The notes beneath the pieces were generated by a model. That model was given only the letters and a program-made list of their open reading frames with translations, ran no database searches and had not been told where the DNA came from. From assembly GCF_002443255.2 (NCBI RefSeq), contig NW_019211457.1, forward strand, positions 3,140-67,139: a stretch of 64,000 nucleotides of DNA. Reading direction: 5' to 3'. This document shows, piece after piece, positions 14,401 through 28,959 of the stretch. A program made the position numbers and the translations under genes. Every line of letters starts with the position of its first letter. Position 1 is the first letter of the stretch. The stretch comes from Varroa destructor (lineage: Eukaryota > Arthropoda > Arachnida > Mesostigmata > Varroidae).

Positions 14401-17400
14401 ATACGACGCATGGCAGAACAATCGTATAGGAGAAAAAACAGCGTAGAATATGTGCTGCAGGAACAGCTAAGGTGAGTCTTCACAGCAAAGCCTGTCCAGG
14501 AGCGACAGGAGCATAAAAGGACAATAGCACCTTTGCATTTTTAGCCATATGAATTGAGAGAAGGGACGAAACATAAAACATATGCTTTTTTCCTCGTCGG
14601 CATTAAATGACAGTGCAATAAGCTGAGTACAAAATGGAAGTTTGCCAAATCTTGTCTTAAGAACTCGACGAAACAGGTCCTTTATCTCTTTAGAAATAAG
14701 TAATTTTTAATTACAGGGACCTCTTGGGTGTTGTTGCATGACATGATTGGAAAAATGGCAAATTATATTTATGGCATATATATATATATATAAATGAAAT
14801 TGTTTAAGATTTGCGTTGGGATAATACATAGTACTTGCCGGATCGACGGTTGGTAAAATAAACGCGTCAATTTTATGTTCAAATTTTATAATGTCATTGT
14901 TTACCAGATTTCTATCCATGTGTAGCCGACAATAGTTCCAGAGTTCCGACCAGCTGGAATCATCGACTGACGTGAGAGCACATCTTTCGACTCTAAAGAA
15001 TGGAAAATAGTGAAAAAATCATCAGGCGTAAAAAGATTCAGCTCAACCAACTTGTCTTTAACAAAATACGGGTGTCCTGACAGTGAGCCAATTTGCCCCT
15101 ATCAACAACGCCTGAAGTAATTAACTAGCCCTTCGAAGGCCACAGGAAATAGTTAAGAATCAATAGTGAATAGTGACGCTCACGATCTATGCTAATGTTG
15201 TACTCATCCTTCAATTGTTCGAAGTTAAAATGTTATGGTTTACTAAATATCATTAATCCTATAGAATTCGTGTCAGATTAGTTTCAGTTATATTTGTATA
15301 TAGCTTCTGGCAGTCACTCTTTGAATAATCTTCTTTTTTTAATAACTTGGTTTTCACAGAAGTGCTTCCCGATAGCATGACCGCAATGTATTGTTTTCCT
15401 ATGTCATATTTAGAATAACGTGCGGAATATGGCCATGATAGCCATGAGGCACATAGAACAGCATCTACTCAATACAAATTGCAGTATTGTATAACTATAT
15501 TTACAGTTAACGATAAAACGATAAGACGCACAAATATTTCATATTCAGTGTAAATCTTACGGGATGAATTTGAAAGTAGCTCTAATCTTGTAGTCCTGTA
15601 ATAACATTACCTATATTTTCTATTCTTCCTTGACGAAAGGTAAATCTTTTCTTTTTTTCCGCTTCTTTAAATGTTAGAGTGCAGCTTGTATACGGAAGTG
15701 ACTAACCTTAAGAATGACCCGCCAACACTGCATAGGACAATACTTTTTTTTACCGGATGCTCTCGATTTTACCCTTTTTTCTAACCTTCATAATATTTCC
15801 TTACATTGTCAACGTTGCGCCATTAGTCAATTCCCTGGACGTATGATGCGTTACGATTTATACAGTTTTATCACAAATATTCTACACTACAGGCAAAAGC
15901 ATCGGTAGAATCCAATAGCAGCGGGGTCACTACCTCTAATCCATTTTATTATTGCTCGAAAACCGAACTCGGCTACTCCATTTCGTCCCGTCGTCTCTTT
16001 AGTCGCTCGCAGATGCTAAAAATAGCTTAGAGAAAGGCCTCTGATTTGTAAAAACGCCATCTTTCAATTGTCGCAGTAGCAGTTGTAGCAATAGTAATTC
16101 CTGTTGTCAACGTCTTTGTCGTTATTGTTTTTGCTATTGTTGATCTGGAGGTAACTCTGGCATAGGCAATCAAATCTCCAAAAACGTAATACCCCCCGAC
16201 AATAAAATAGCTTCAGTGTCTATTTTACTTACTCCATTGATTTTAATATAGCACAGAAAGTCTTTTGTTCTGTGACTATCACAAGGCCCCTTCAATATTT
16301 TTTTCTCAAACCACTCTCTTCCTCGCTGACTTTTCCCAGACTTCTTTTCCAGACGTGCCGACGTATGCTTTACCAATAAGGCGTCATGGGATCTTGTCGG
16401 AGCTGTATTTGTGGAGTTCGCCCAAATCGAAGTGATTTGGGAAAATGAAGCTGACGCCATGAAAAAATCGGCCACTCAGGCCAAAGCGAAATCAAAAGTT
16501 GCATTCACTCGCAGCTTGTGTAGCGGCACGTAGAAAAAAAAACGAGACAAAGCGCTACAACTGGAATTGTCTGTACGCGTTGTGTACCGATCTAGTGGCT
16601 AGTATTCAAAAACGTAAAGTGGACTGGTCAGTATTGGCCAATGTTGTAAGGAGAAGAAACGTTACTTGATTTTTGAGTGATGGTAAAAACAGATGTCTGG
16701 CACGAAGCAGTCCAGGAAGAAATTTCTTAAAGCATTTTATTTCGTATGAGCGACCTCTATCGGCCGAAATTGTCTACAATAGAAGGCTGGACGTAGTGCC
16801 GAAGTTTCGTATTCAGATGTTTTTGTCGCCGCTTCGTATTGTGTTTTTGTTGTTTGGAGAACCTGAGTGTTTTTGTCAAAAGATGAAGGCTTCGACGCCG
16901 CTATTTTGAGAGGAACTCTTTATATTTAAGGCTCTGTGGTTTAAGGCATTTCTCCTTTCACGAAAACACATAACGCTAAAAGAACGCTTCGAGTTGGAGA
17001 CAATCACACGACATTCTTTAGCGAAAGTTCATTTTTTAAGTCTTAGACTAATTACTAATTGTCCATCACATTCTACGTTAAGGTTTTCAGGTGTTTTTTT
17101 TTTTTGGTTTCTTAGAGAATCATTAAAACCTCGAAGAGGTTTGCAGGTAATGTACGTTTTGATGAATGATTTTATCTTAAAAACCTTCGATTCGTCTAAC
17201 TAATTCAACTTATTTCTGGTAAAGAACTGGTGGTAAAAGCTATCCATGTATGCCATCCTTTTGTCAAATTTTTTTACTACATATATTTTTTTATTTTCAA
17301 TTCAACAACTCAAACTTTAAGTATCTAATCCTATCCAGTACAAACAGCACTGGTAGTAGTAATTCTGTATTATTTTGGGTTTCTCAGAATGTATTGGAAA

Positions 17401-20400
17401 ACCACATGTCATTGTTGGGCAAACCCATTACATATGAGTTAGTTTGCTCTTTCGCAAGGAGTTGCCATTTCTATAACAACTTTTTGTCGACAGGCAACAG
17501 ATATACACTTCTTTTATCCATTGACCATCATTGCAGGCTGATTGAGCACAGGAATGGACAGGAGTAGACGGAGATATTTCAACAAAATCAACTTAAATCT
17601 CTCTCCACGATTGAATCGGTGGTTAAATGATGCCACCATATCGTCATTGTTATCCCTGACAGAATCGACGGTCTCTGGGAGAGTCCTATCACGAATAACT
17701 AACTCAGTCCTTCTCGAGCCATTCCTCGACATCTCGATCAAACTGACCAGGCACTTCCATTGAAGCTGAGAGAATCCTCTACTTCCTTATCCTCTCATAT
17801 AGTTTATTTCGCACACTAAGGGAATTTACTGATTTTACTGAGCCTTTACCAAGAGAAAGGCAGTAAGGCAAAGAAGGATATAAATAACTTTTCCAGTAGC
17901 GGTTCTAGCATTTTCCCTATAGCGTAAAACACAACTGAGGCATCGCACTGGAATAAGTACAACTGGCTCTCTATTCCCCTTATTAGTAATAGATCGTGAA
18001 TAAGGTGCCCTGCTTCTGTGTAGATAAAGGACAGTGGTCCTGTGTTCACGGGATGATTTTTTATGAGCATCGATTCGATGAACGGTTAATGAGACGTTTC
18101 TGGTCGAACTAAGCAGGGTTCTACAGGTCCGATTAGTAGCAACGACCATTTAGCGAAACAACAGTTCGATACAGAGCGATGTTGATAGGGGCTATGGGAG
18201 TCGCTTGGACACATATGAACAACCCAGATCGATGAAATATGAATTAAAAGAACCGAGGCTGAACTCGGTAGAGAATCAATAGGTTACGGAAATCATTGCA
18301 TAAGGTCTGCGCAGGTAAATTGTATGAGATTGACAGTTACAGTTTCCCACTAAAAGGGACAAAGTCGTAAAGCACTACTAAAATCCTTCATATTAGGTAC
18401 TAGCTCTTATCTGTACTTAAATTGTAGAATAGTTTGTTTTCCATCACCTGCTTGCTCATCGGACTATATTATACTACGAACTTTAAGTAAATAAGCCCCT
18501 AAGGCTATATAAAGGTATAGTAAGTGTAAATGAAGCACTCGTTCCCACCAGCCAAAGACGAAACAGAAGTATTATGTTTAAAAAAAAACAAATCTATAAC
18601 TGTCAATATACTTCAAATTATTTCACAAAGGTACGGCATTCTATTTCCATTTGTATCGTAAACATCAAAATGCCTAGTATCTCATGCGGCTCTATTTTAG
18701 CTCGGCTATATCTATTATCACATTTACGTAGACGTCCTCTTTCGATCAGTGTACGTTAGTACTTTCGACAAGATAAGAACATTGGGTCAACGGTCCACCG
18801 AGGTTCAAAATCGATGCGACAAATACAGTTCCTCTACTTTTTCTCCTGGCCTTCGTCCATGTATATTTCGAGCTCTTGAATTTGCCTTCATTCATCCTTT
18901 TAAGGCGTTTCGTTGTACTCTGCGCTCGCGGCTGGCTGATGGCGCCCCCAAGTCACGAATCACTCTAATGAAGCGGTGAAAAGTCAATTGATTCAGTCTG
19001 TGAAAATGTCACCAAATATCGGAGACAAAAGAGAGAGATCAAACACGTAGTAATTTGTGAACGTAAAAGACGCTTATCTAAATCCGATAGCACAATAAAC
19101 GAACTAGATTCAAAAGCAGGAATATATCAATGAACAAGCGGCCGAGAAAAAAATTGTAATTAGTTTGAAAAAAAACATATATATATCATTGTTTTTTACC
19201 ATTTTTTATACTACCAGTTGATTTTACTACACACAAACTGTCACGTTTCCTTTGGCCGAAATAGCTTCAATTTTTTTTAAAGAGCCGTGTTCATTCTACA
19301 AAGAAAACAAATCTTTCTATTAGTACATAGTCGTGGGCGCACACATACGGATCACAAAAATTCCAGCGGAACAAGGTCATTATCATAAGTAACCTACTCT
19401 AACTCGAAACAACCATAATGGTTACCATCTTGGATTAAACGCATTTCAGAATAATGACAAAATGTTCGCCAGTGACGTTTCACTTCTGAAAGCGTCACTC
19501 GACGCACTCGCCTCATTGAATTCTTCAACATTGAGTTCTAAACTACGCGGCAGCGGTAATGGCTGTGACACTGGACATCCGCAAGGACCCAGGACGCAAG
19601 GTCTAGTTCATGAGGAAAGACACTCTATTGGCGCTATCGGGATGTAGGAAGAAGAGGAGGTCTCTTTCGGTAGAGTAGGCGGTAGTACCGCTGTAATGAC
19701 ATGCTGTTATAAATGCCACGTAGCTGTTTATTATTTGCCTCGTGGGAGTCATTCGAGGCAAACATTTACGACTGAAGGGCAGGCTGGCGGCCAGGGTATA
19801 CGGTACGGTCCGTACTGGGTGTTCACTGAAACAGAATATAGAAACCATGAGCTGGTACCAGGTAAGGGCCAGGATGACAAGCCAGCCGTAGACAAACAGC
19901 ATCGTATGTCCTGCGAGTAATGTTCGGCTAATATGTTTTGAATATGCTGTCCTTGAACTTCGGAGGAATTCGTTTTTAGGCAAAGCTTCACATAAACACA
20001 ATGAGTGAGAAACCCGGCTTCACATTTAACGATCGCGACTGCGGCGGTGACCGCAGCCGTATAGCAGCACGACGAACAGCATTGTGTGGAGGTTACTTTG
20101 CGTTTTTTTTTATTCATTAGACAATTCGAGAATCTTATGAGGCTGTATGTGTTATTTGAACAGACTGGGTCATCAGTGGTACAGGCTATTTAAAGGAGGT
20201 TAGTCCCTTCTGGGTCCTCCATTCATTACCCTGAGTAGTCCGACCTTTTTTCCATCACGAGTCCTTTCGCAGGTTTATTCTATTAGCTATTCTTTTAGCT
20301 TGTCCAGATGCCTTATGTTTTCCTACAGTTTTATTAGGAGCGAATTCACACGATAACGAACTAATTTTCAATCCGATCCCAATAACGGGAATGGAAACTA

Positions 20401-20727
20401 AATATCTCGTTATTGAACGCCGGATGCGATAATTGAACAAAAAAAAGGACATTTACAAAGATCACACGCATCATAATCACCTAATGTTATTTTATATACC
20501 CAACTTGGTTTACCTTCAACCCTGATCAAAAACAATTTCGTTTTTATCGCATGCCGGAATTCAAGCAGGCTGATCAAATCACTAGCGAGGACATCTCCAT
20601 GTTGGTCAACCTTTTCACTGAATGGGTGTTTCGACAACTGCTGCCTCAAGCATCTCTGCCTTAGAGAGTCGGCCACCCCCCTCCAGCATCAGTACGAAAT
20701 GAACCATGGGTCTGTCTGTAAATATCT
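11435..20727. other. no gene recognised
   Basis: Mostly AT-rich. Short open frames cluster at 13958-14446 (plus and minus), 17250-18149 and 19603-20117 (up to 132 codons, minus), all overlapped by frames on the other strand. None carries a recognisable motif. Poly-T runs (such as 17097-17106) and a TA repeat are the only other structure. Confidence 0.65.
14776..14792. repeat. TA microsatellite
   Basis: About eight AT units in otherwise AT-rich DNA. Not associated with a gene. Confidence 0.8.
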
Positions 20728-20815
20728 CCGGTTTTGAACCTGAGTCCTTCTACTTCACTACTACAAGCTCCTTGATCCAGCAGCAGGCAAACACGCTGTT
20801 ACCATTGTCCCATCA
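20728..20815 (-). repeat. tRNA-like SINE head, copy 2
   Basis: On the minus strand, GATGGGACAATGGTAACAGC (A box) is followed by GTGTTTGCCTGCTG and then GGTTCAAAACC (B box). The A-to-B distance is about 74 nt, longer than in the other copies. The TTTGCCT core matches copies 3 and 5. A run of eight T on the minus strand lies at 20439-20446. Confidence 0.55.
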
Positions 20816-22613
20816 CGAAAACAGCGGGAGGTTAAGTATGTGAACTTAGTCAGTTATTAAGGTTAGAATGCGTTGTTAGAATATTTGCGACGCAGAACTT
20901 AAGGTTGCGGACCTAAGACTACCGGCTAAGATGTCGAGATGTAACCTTGAATTTTAAATTCACACCAAAATCTATACAACTGACCGAGTTGCCCTTAGAA
21001 AACCGCTATTCGTATTAGCCGACTGCAGCTGTTGTTACCCATGAATCGCTTTGCCGAACTGTTGCAAGAACGCCACCCTCTTCTATTTTTCCCAGTTCAC
21101 CCTAACGGCCACTTTGGATTTCCGAATTGCGCCTCTGTGGGGCAATACGTTGGATACGTGGACGTTAATGCTTTCTGCGATTTCGGTCGTTGCAGAAAAG
21201 ATGATCCTAATGACTGAATACGTCTGACACACTTTCTTCCTGGTGGGAGATTTAAGGTAAAAAGCAATTTGAATTGCATCGTTCTCACAATCAATCATCA
21301 AAGAGATTTACTTTACTATGCAGTCCTTTCCAACAATATTACAATTCCCTGCGGCCTGCAGACAAATTCGCGGGCGAACATTAAACGAAAAGTAAAAGTA
21401 AAACGATATAAAAATAGCGACTTCTCACTTTTTATAGAATGCCTAAAAGGTTTCCGGCGTTGATTGTTGTCCCTAACAGCAATCAACCATATTTCAAGGA
21501 AACCAAAATGCAGTGCCCCCTCCCCCCAGGCGTTTTTCGTCATCCGACCGACGTCTGCCGTACTGTAACACGTTGTCTTATACCATCAACAAATCTTTAA
21601 CCACGTTATGCATAAGTTGGACTTTACCACCTTCGAAGACACTGAGTAGCCACCTAACTTCTAATAATTGTACAATACAATGTTTGCCATTCAAGAATGG
21701 GAAATGTGCAACAGACGGACTATCGCTATTAAAGCCCTTCAAGGTTTTCGCTAAGGCAGGGCGTAATGACGACACGTCTTGTCGCCCTGTTATATCAATT
21801 AATTACAGTACGTAGCATTTCTAGATTGTTAAGAAGCTATATAGATTGCTCAACATTTTTTGGTATCACAGGCTCCACCAGCAACATCTTAGTAGACGTA
21901 TTATCAGCTGATGTCGGATAATTCCGCAAGGACCTTTACCTGAAATAGGCATCCAGGCGCACAGTTCGCTTATCTCCAATACGACAATCGGAGTTACAGC
22001 AGGCACTTTTGGGGCGTGCTTGTCTAGGCAACATGGAAACCTATTATGGGGTCTAAGTTTTGGATTTTGATGCAGGCACGGTTCATTTCGCGCTGCGAAA
22101 AGCCAGCTATCTAAAGCACCATCCCTGTTCAATAAGATGATCTTTTACGTGGCACGCAAAACTTTTCGAAACTAATAGACCATATTGTTTGTTAATTTCA
22201 AGTATTCCATAATAAGTCTATCTAAATAATAAAAGGTTTCATCAGTTAGGATTTTTGTAATAACTTGTAAAGAAGGTATTCAGTACCAAAAGTAGAAAAT
22301 ATGAATGGATATAGCGCTACATAGTAACTCAGACAACGGAATTACTCCGATATCTCACTGCGTATCTTATTAAACAATTGGACAAACGGAAGCATATCAA
22401 AGCGTATTTGAAGCGTCCCAATGTATTGGCCCCATACGTCATTCTTCAGACTGGATAAAGCTGTTTGTTTTATAAAGAAACATAACGAAAATCAGACTAT
22501 TTAATCTATCGACTATTTTTTATTGTTTCTCCTTCTGATTGTTATCACTCTTCTCAGTTTGTTTTAGTATCGCGTATTCTTTGTGTTCACCCATAAGAGA
22601 GCCAAATCCAGAG

Positions 22614-22644
22614 CTCGCTATGTTTCGAGGCATCTCGCTATGTT
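22614..22644. repeat. 11-bp direct repeat
   Basis: CTCGCTATGTT occurs at 22614-22624 and again at 22634-22644, a 20-bp step. It may be a short tandem duplication. Confidence 0.5.
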
Positions 22645-22984
22645 AAGCGACTCGTCAATGGGGCTTTATGCTGATGGTATTGTCAAGCCGCGATAGTAAT
22701 TAAATCGGGCATTTTTTGAGCAATTATACGAAAGCGTTTAATACACGTGGACTAAGAGAATGATATTACGTAACTAAGCACGCACCTAAACGGTAGAAAA
22801 AAATATTTATTTAAACCAAAGGTATATAGGCTCTTAAAATAAATATGAGGTAAATTGAACCGGGTTGAGGCTGATAGTTCAAAGTTTTATTATCAAATTA
22901 TCTAGAGTAGGATAATTACTCTGAAAAACATGTTCAGATAGTAGTGATGATTGCTATCGTGGAGCGCGTTGATAATGGCCATTT

Positions 22985-23062
22985 TCTGCTCAAGCAGTTC
23001 TGCACCCACGAGAGTGTAATTGTCTACGTAGAGATTTGCGAGATGGCCTGGGTTCGAAACCA
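22985..23062 (+). repeat. possible tRNA-like SINE head, copy 3
   Basis: A perfect B box, GGGTTCGAAACC, lies at 23050-23061. A weak A-box candidate, TGCTCAAGCAGTTCTGC, lies about 63 nt upstream. The B box is convincing but the A box is not, so this may be only a chance B box or a badly worn copy. Confidence 0.3.
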
Positions 23063-24006
23063 AGCGTGTACACACCCTGTTCCACGGTGCTAGAAGGAAC
23101 CGGCCGTTTAAAGCTTTACTTAGCTAATACGTAATCGCTTATGGCAGCCATGAACATACAAGCAGCGCTAGTTTAAATTGCGACGTCCGCTTCAGAGGTC
23201 TGTTAAACAAACATTCAGATAGAACCAGCAGGACTTTCCCCGGCTAGGCGTTCAGGAACTTTTTCAAATAATATGGTTAAAAAAAAAAAGAAAAAATTAC
23301 GTTACTGGAATAGGACATACAACGCCGGAAAAAATGTATTTTTTACTCTAGCTGTTCTACATAATCCGAATTTTCGAATCTTATTTGAAAACAGTGAACG
23401 ATCTGCAACGGAGCCTCGTCGTGAAATGAAAGGAGTTTTACTCAAGTATAAGTATTTCTTAAATCATATTATTCACTCCCCGTAGAAGCATTAAGTAGAG
23501 ACTTTAACATTTCTTATATATGTCTTTGCATTACGTGTTTTCGGTAGAATTTCTGATTGATCTTGCACCAACTAAAACGATAGAGGGTGCGAAAGGGATT
23601 GATGTTTGTTTTATGTTAATTATTAATTTACATGTGGATTGTTTTTGCTGGGAGCGCTTATCAGAAATCCTCTGCGAATAGTTACTTCATTAAATAATCA
23701 CATGACAATCCCTATTGCGTCTTAAGTGACGACAATGTTTTTTTAGTTTCCCAAATTTGTATTTATCAAGTATCGTTAGTAGATGTCAACAGTTTTCGTT
23801 AAATAATTTGTTAAGTTAGATTGTGTTTACCAGACAGAATTTAGGTTAGAGTATATCGATAGCGTTATCGGCGGCGGCGGCCGCCACCCAGTTCAATTAA
23901 ACAGTAGTAGAGGCCTAATGTTTATTCATTCTTGAAATCCAACACGATTCGTTTCCTTATGGTTGGCATAGATGTTGTTCGCAAACAACCTAACACAAAT
24001 TGCTGA

Positions 24007-24055
24007 CTATCAGAGCCTATCAGCTGGCTATCAGAACCTATCGACTGGCTATCAG
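24007..24055 (+). repeat. phased CTATCAG heptamer array
   Basis: CTATCAG or its one-base variant CTATCGA occurs at 24007, 24017, 24028, 24038 and 24049, so the steps are 10, 11, 10 and 11. The higher-order unit is 21 bp (CTATCAGNNC plus CTATCNNCTGG). The spacing equals the 10.5-bp helical turn, placing all five on one DNA face. Confidence 0.7.
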
Positions 24056-25439
24056 ACGATTCATCCGCAAAGCTGTTAACTAAAGTATCTATTTAGCGAG
24101 GTCATCGCGGTCAACGAACAAAAGATTTCAGTTTAAGTCGAACATATAAATACTAATATTGCGGGTGGGCCCATGGACTGTCTTGCGAGTACATATAAAC
24201 TAAGCTACTTGGGATAGTCAATACATGGATATTTATGCAGCCGTATTTGACTTACTAAACCCATGGAGTCAACGGTGTGGTTAATCTGAAGCAAGCCGCA
24301 ATTAAAAACAAGCTATTCATTAAGGACTACTATGTACCATTGTCTACAATACGGTAATAATACAATCAGTCACCGATATAACTAGAAAAAGCTCCCTTCT
24401 ATTTTATTTCGCTTCGTGTCGGCAACGTGTCCACGGGTGCGGCGTAGAAAACGCGCAAAATCAGCACGTGTCAGAAGATTCCTTCAACGAATGCCGGCCT
24501 ACGGAAGGAAATCCGGAAAATACACAGCGCACCTAAATAATTTGCTTATAGTCAGTTGGCCTTTTCACTCTCATATGAATATTCATTGCAACAATGTATT
24601 TTACATAGAATCCATCAATTTTCCTAACCTTTAGCGCAGTCTTCCATTAACCTTTGACACCTCTGCTGATGACAAACAGTGGCGAACCTTTCCTTTTACA
24701 GTATCACATCCGACGTTCGCCAGTTTTTATTGCTGGGCCAAAACTCGCAACGCTACCACTTCCCGTACGCGGGCGCAGGCGTTCAGGCGGGTCCGAGGAC
24801 AAAGGACGCAAACGAACTTACATATCGTTCATACATACGGTCAACTTCCACATGCATGTCGTTCTACAACGTTGCGTGTAGAATCGAGTTAACGACACCC
24901 GCACTTTTTCTACTTTATATATGTGCACAAATAAACATTAGTATATATGTAAATGTGATTTTTGTCTTTGTTTTTTTCTCTCGCGAGAACGTTTAGAGAA
25001 AACGATACCAGCATGATGTGGGTAAGAGTGTCCATAGAATTTATATGTCCGATCAGACTACAAATATGCATAGTTACATGCAGCATTGATCTTAATATAC
25101 TTAGTGAATTATTGAAGTAACACAATTGCTAAAATAAGGTAATGCAATCACTGGATTATTTATTGGAGTTGACTGCAACGAAAAAATTGCAATAAGCCAA
25201 CTTATTAAATGTAATCGATATACATATATTACGAATGTGTATGTGTTGTAAAAAGTAGTCCGGACGCTTCTCGGTAAGTGAATCTAGATATTTCATATTT
25301 ATTCTGCCCTTCGTTATTATACGAGTCAAGCAGTGAAAATCATTCAGTTCCAACAGTAAAAATGAAATAATAATTACAACAGAGCAATACAAGTAATAAT
25401 ACATGACCCTATTGCGGCTCCGTGCTTACAACCATTAGC

Positions 25440-26350
25440 AATAATACCCGAAAACGGCCAAGAGCAACTCCAACATCGGGCCGCGTCCCTGCCACAGTGG
25501 TCTAATGCAGCCTCTCACAGGTAATCACTTACTCACTGAGGCTTTTCGGCGCCCTAGCCCTTCCTGTAGTCATTTGCGCAGTGTCTGGAGCTGTGACCTT
25601 TATCACTGCCGTTCACTAAACCACTCGATCGCCGATGCATGTAAGCACCACTTCCTCCTTTTCCGGTCACAACAACTGACGCTGCCCAAATTAAATGAAC
25701 GCTCCGTTCTTCCGATACTACTAGCGCGCAGCTTCATTCTCTAATGCGAGACCGACGTATGGATCGTATGGTCAAGCGGTGTTCGGTGGCGATCAGCCGG
25801 GAAACCGACAAATGAAACGACGCGAGCGTGAGTACGGCGGCGCCAGCAGCCAAAGGAGCCAGGTAGTATTAGAGCGTCACCTTCGGTATCATCGTCACTC
25901 GTTCACCCTCATTATCATTTCGGCAATAGCAGCAGCATCAGTAGCTGAACCGAATAAGAGCCCCTAAAAATGAGGAAAAGGAGAAAACGCTTAGTGGCAT
26001 CCAGGACCCCATTGCCGGGGGCTCTGCTGCACTATCACTTGCGCGATGTTGCTGCTAGCATTGTTTTTATGCAATGGAAAACGTAGGGGTTCGAGGCCCC
26101 TTGAAGAGGAAGAACAGTTGTAATAATACAATGGTCCGAACAGTCGCGTTGTTTAGAGCGACTATTCGGGAGCTGCTTTAGCGAACGGAACAAATTCCAC
26201 CCTCTCCGAGGTGGCGTAGGGCAAAGGGGGAAAGGTATCCGGAACGGATGATTCGCTCGGTTTGTCCCGGGCATTTGCAAAAGCGTTTTGTTGCTATCTG
26301 CTACGTAATCGACCCAGTCCTCGGCCGGTAAAATCAAAAACAACGACGGC
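25440..26350. other. GC-rich island without recognised gene
   Basis: Noticeably GC-richer than its surroundings, with frames of 79 and 62 codons (plus) and 102 codons (minus, 26035-26343). AGGGGTTCGAGGCCCCT (26087-26103) folds exactly like a tRNA T-arm (5-bp stem, 7-nt loop), but no acceptor stem or A box goes with it. The island could hold exons; I cannot name any. Confidence 0.45.
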
Positions 26351-28959
26351 TAGTACAATGATGCTGCTGATATCACGAAAAACGTGTCTGTGTTTGTTGT
26401 TATTTTCTGGATGAGAAGAAAATTCGCCTAGTTGGGAAACGGACAGAAGTGCCGACTAACAGGATCAGCCACCAGGGAGTGCGGTGACAACAATGACTGT
26501 TCGGTCATTCGGTCAAGAACCGTTGTATGTATTGTGATCGGAGTGAATATAAGGGTCATATTCGATTGTAAGATGATTAAATAACGGCCGACGGTAGCTT
26601 CCGCATGCGCAGTCATAGTCATCCATGATAAACTCGCGAAAAGCTATCTGAAAGTACGTGAATTCTTTCAATTAACACTAAAGCAAATAGTGGTACTTTT
26701 GAATTAAATTGGGTGTATTAAATGACGAAGTGTATAATAAAAGTTTTTAGTTTTGGCTGGCCCTTGGGTGGTTGGAATGCCTCAAAGCGTCCAATTTTTC
26801 AGTTTTTTGAACAGTGTAATCGAGAAAACCTCGGCATGCGCGGCCGGAGGACATAAATATGCGATTTCTTCTGTCTTCCTTTGCCATTGTCAGCATATGA
26901 TAGCATCATTTTCGTATGTTTATATTTGGGTATCTGCATGTATGGACAGATCACTCGTTAGACAAAGAATATCTTTTGGGAATGAACAAGTTCTCTTTTA
27001 GGTATGGTCCATATTATAGGTCAAACCACCACTCAGGCATGGCAACCATGCGAACAAAAACTATAAAAACAGCTGCTTATCTTGATTATGACTTGTTATT
27101 CTCTTTTATTCGTTTTTTTTTTTCTAAATCCTTTATCTTCCCGTTTACTTAATTCTGGTGATTATTTAGCTAATGCTAAAATTTGAACTAGCGCAGCAGC
27201 GTGCTTGACAGCTATCGTTACCGTGACGTAAATTACTAAGATCACTCCGCTTCTTCGGAAGGTGTAGATAATTAGACTGCCTGGTAGAAGGCTATAATAC
27301 GACGTAGATTTGACCTGAAAAGATAATTACGTGTCATAATATGTATTATTTGGATTCAGTACGCAGGAATTTTCAAGGAAAGCCACTTCCGTGTGAAGCA
27401 AGCTAACAAAATGACAAGCTGGTCTACCATTTATTGTAAATCAACTTCGACGGGGGAGGCATACAACTAATTCGAGTACTATAAAAAGGAAGCGATCGAG
27501 AGAAATCTCAATTAAAAAAAAATAAAAAATATAGCATATATTATAGTAATTTAGTTCAAATTTTGGCTGACAAAATAGTGTCTCTACTAGTTCGTCACAA
27601 AGCGAATCGGCAAGTGAGATCCGCAGGTATCCCGTGATTTAATTGAATTCGCTTTCAAACAACTGTAGAGCCTCTGTCGAAGAACTTGTCAATCGTTCTA
27701 TCAAAGTTTATATTGTTGTGCCAACTGGGCGGATGGAGGCACGAGCACCGTACGGTTGAGTTAGACAACGTTCTTTAATCACCAGGAATATCGTGGGCTA
27801 AATGAAATTCACGTCGGAACGATCTGTACCACTCACTAAACGCTTGAGTTAACGGCTAATGATGACACTTGAGGGGGTCACGAAGATTAGACAGAGTGCG
27901 TTCCTTTGGTGACATCTTGTTCACAACAAAGTTTGCGCGGGAAATTTCAAAAGATGGCTGGCCATCTAGCTTGTTCAAAAGTTGTTTCGCCCTGGGCGGA
28001 AATACCAGGAGATAAACAGGCGTTTCAGGATGGAATCGTTTTCGTTCGGTATCAGAACTCTTTTAGTTTTACATCAAAATCGATATGAGGCAAACGATAG
28101 CAGAAGAAATGTATGTATCCCGGAGTTCAAAGTTTCCATATGTTAAGTGTTGCACATTAATAGCTTTAGTAGGAAAACTTCAGGGAATGCAGCAAACGAA
28201 AAAAATTTTATCAGATGAATAGGATAAACAGGTGAAACTTTTTGTTCCTCTCTGGTGCAAACGTTCTAGAGAGCCCCGTGAATACGTGACTTTATGATAC
28301 TTTTGGGAAGCAGCATTGATTTATGGTGGTTATTCTGTAAATGAGTAGCTCGACACAGATCTCGACTGATGAAATGACTAAAGACGTATGGATATACGAC
28401 TAGGCCTTGGCTTGATTTCATGTATGCTACTGCTGCTACCGCTAGGAGTTACTGCTTTATTTGATTGGCGATATTCCTCAGCCTCACGAAGCGTATTTGT
28501 CTGAGCCTAATTTCGCACCTGATTACAGCTTATCACTAAATATCCTTAAAATTAGTAGGCAGACACAATACACAAATAGGTGCTACAGTTTTTTACGTCC
28601 AGCGTCGTTGCCGCTAAACACTGTTTCAGATAAATGACCCATTTCAGTGTGAGGCGGAACGTGTTTCGAAATTATATTCCCCAGGTAACGTGTCGTAATG
28701 TTTCCAATGCAAACACGTTATTACTACAGTATCACAAGGAACATGTAATTGCTTGTGTGTTGTCTAACAGCTACAATGTCCAATTCATCTTCTCACGACA
28801 TATTTAAAATCCGCCATGTCAATTATAACGTCTTCGTGCAACAGTTGTCATTAGGAAACGCATCTCCGTCATTCATGCGGGTAATGAGACAAAACTTTGC
28901 TATTATACCTGTAGTCTGAAGTAACTGTTAGCCTTGAACTTTGTAATTTGAGGTATATA
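26351..28959. other. no gene recognised
   Basis: AT-rich up to the assembly gap. Frames at 26753-27152 and 27906-28088 are short and unidentifiable. A T-rich tract lies at 27109-27124. Confidence 0.7.

Larger units (their letters stand above)
20816..25439. other. no gene recognised
   Basis: AT-rich DNA holding the CTATCAG array, one weak SINE-like head and an A-rich tract at 23280-23296. A small GC knot at 23871-23888 contains GGCGGCCGCC. Short frames at 21032-21815 lie on both strands and match nothing. Confidence 0.65.

Noticed and set aside
19603..20117. 132- and 122-codon minus-strand open frames
   Set aside because: They overlap each other in different frames and a plus-strand frame as well; length is within chance and no motif is present.
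26087..26103. Perfect tRNA T-arm (AGGGG stem, TTCGAGG loop)
   Set aside because: No acceptor stem, anticodon arm or A box at the proper distance; not a tRNA gene.
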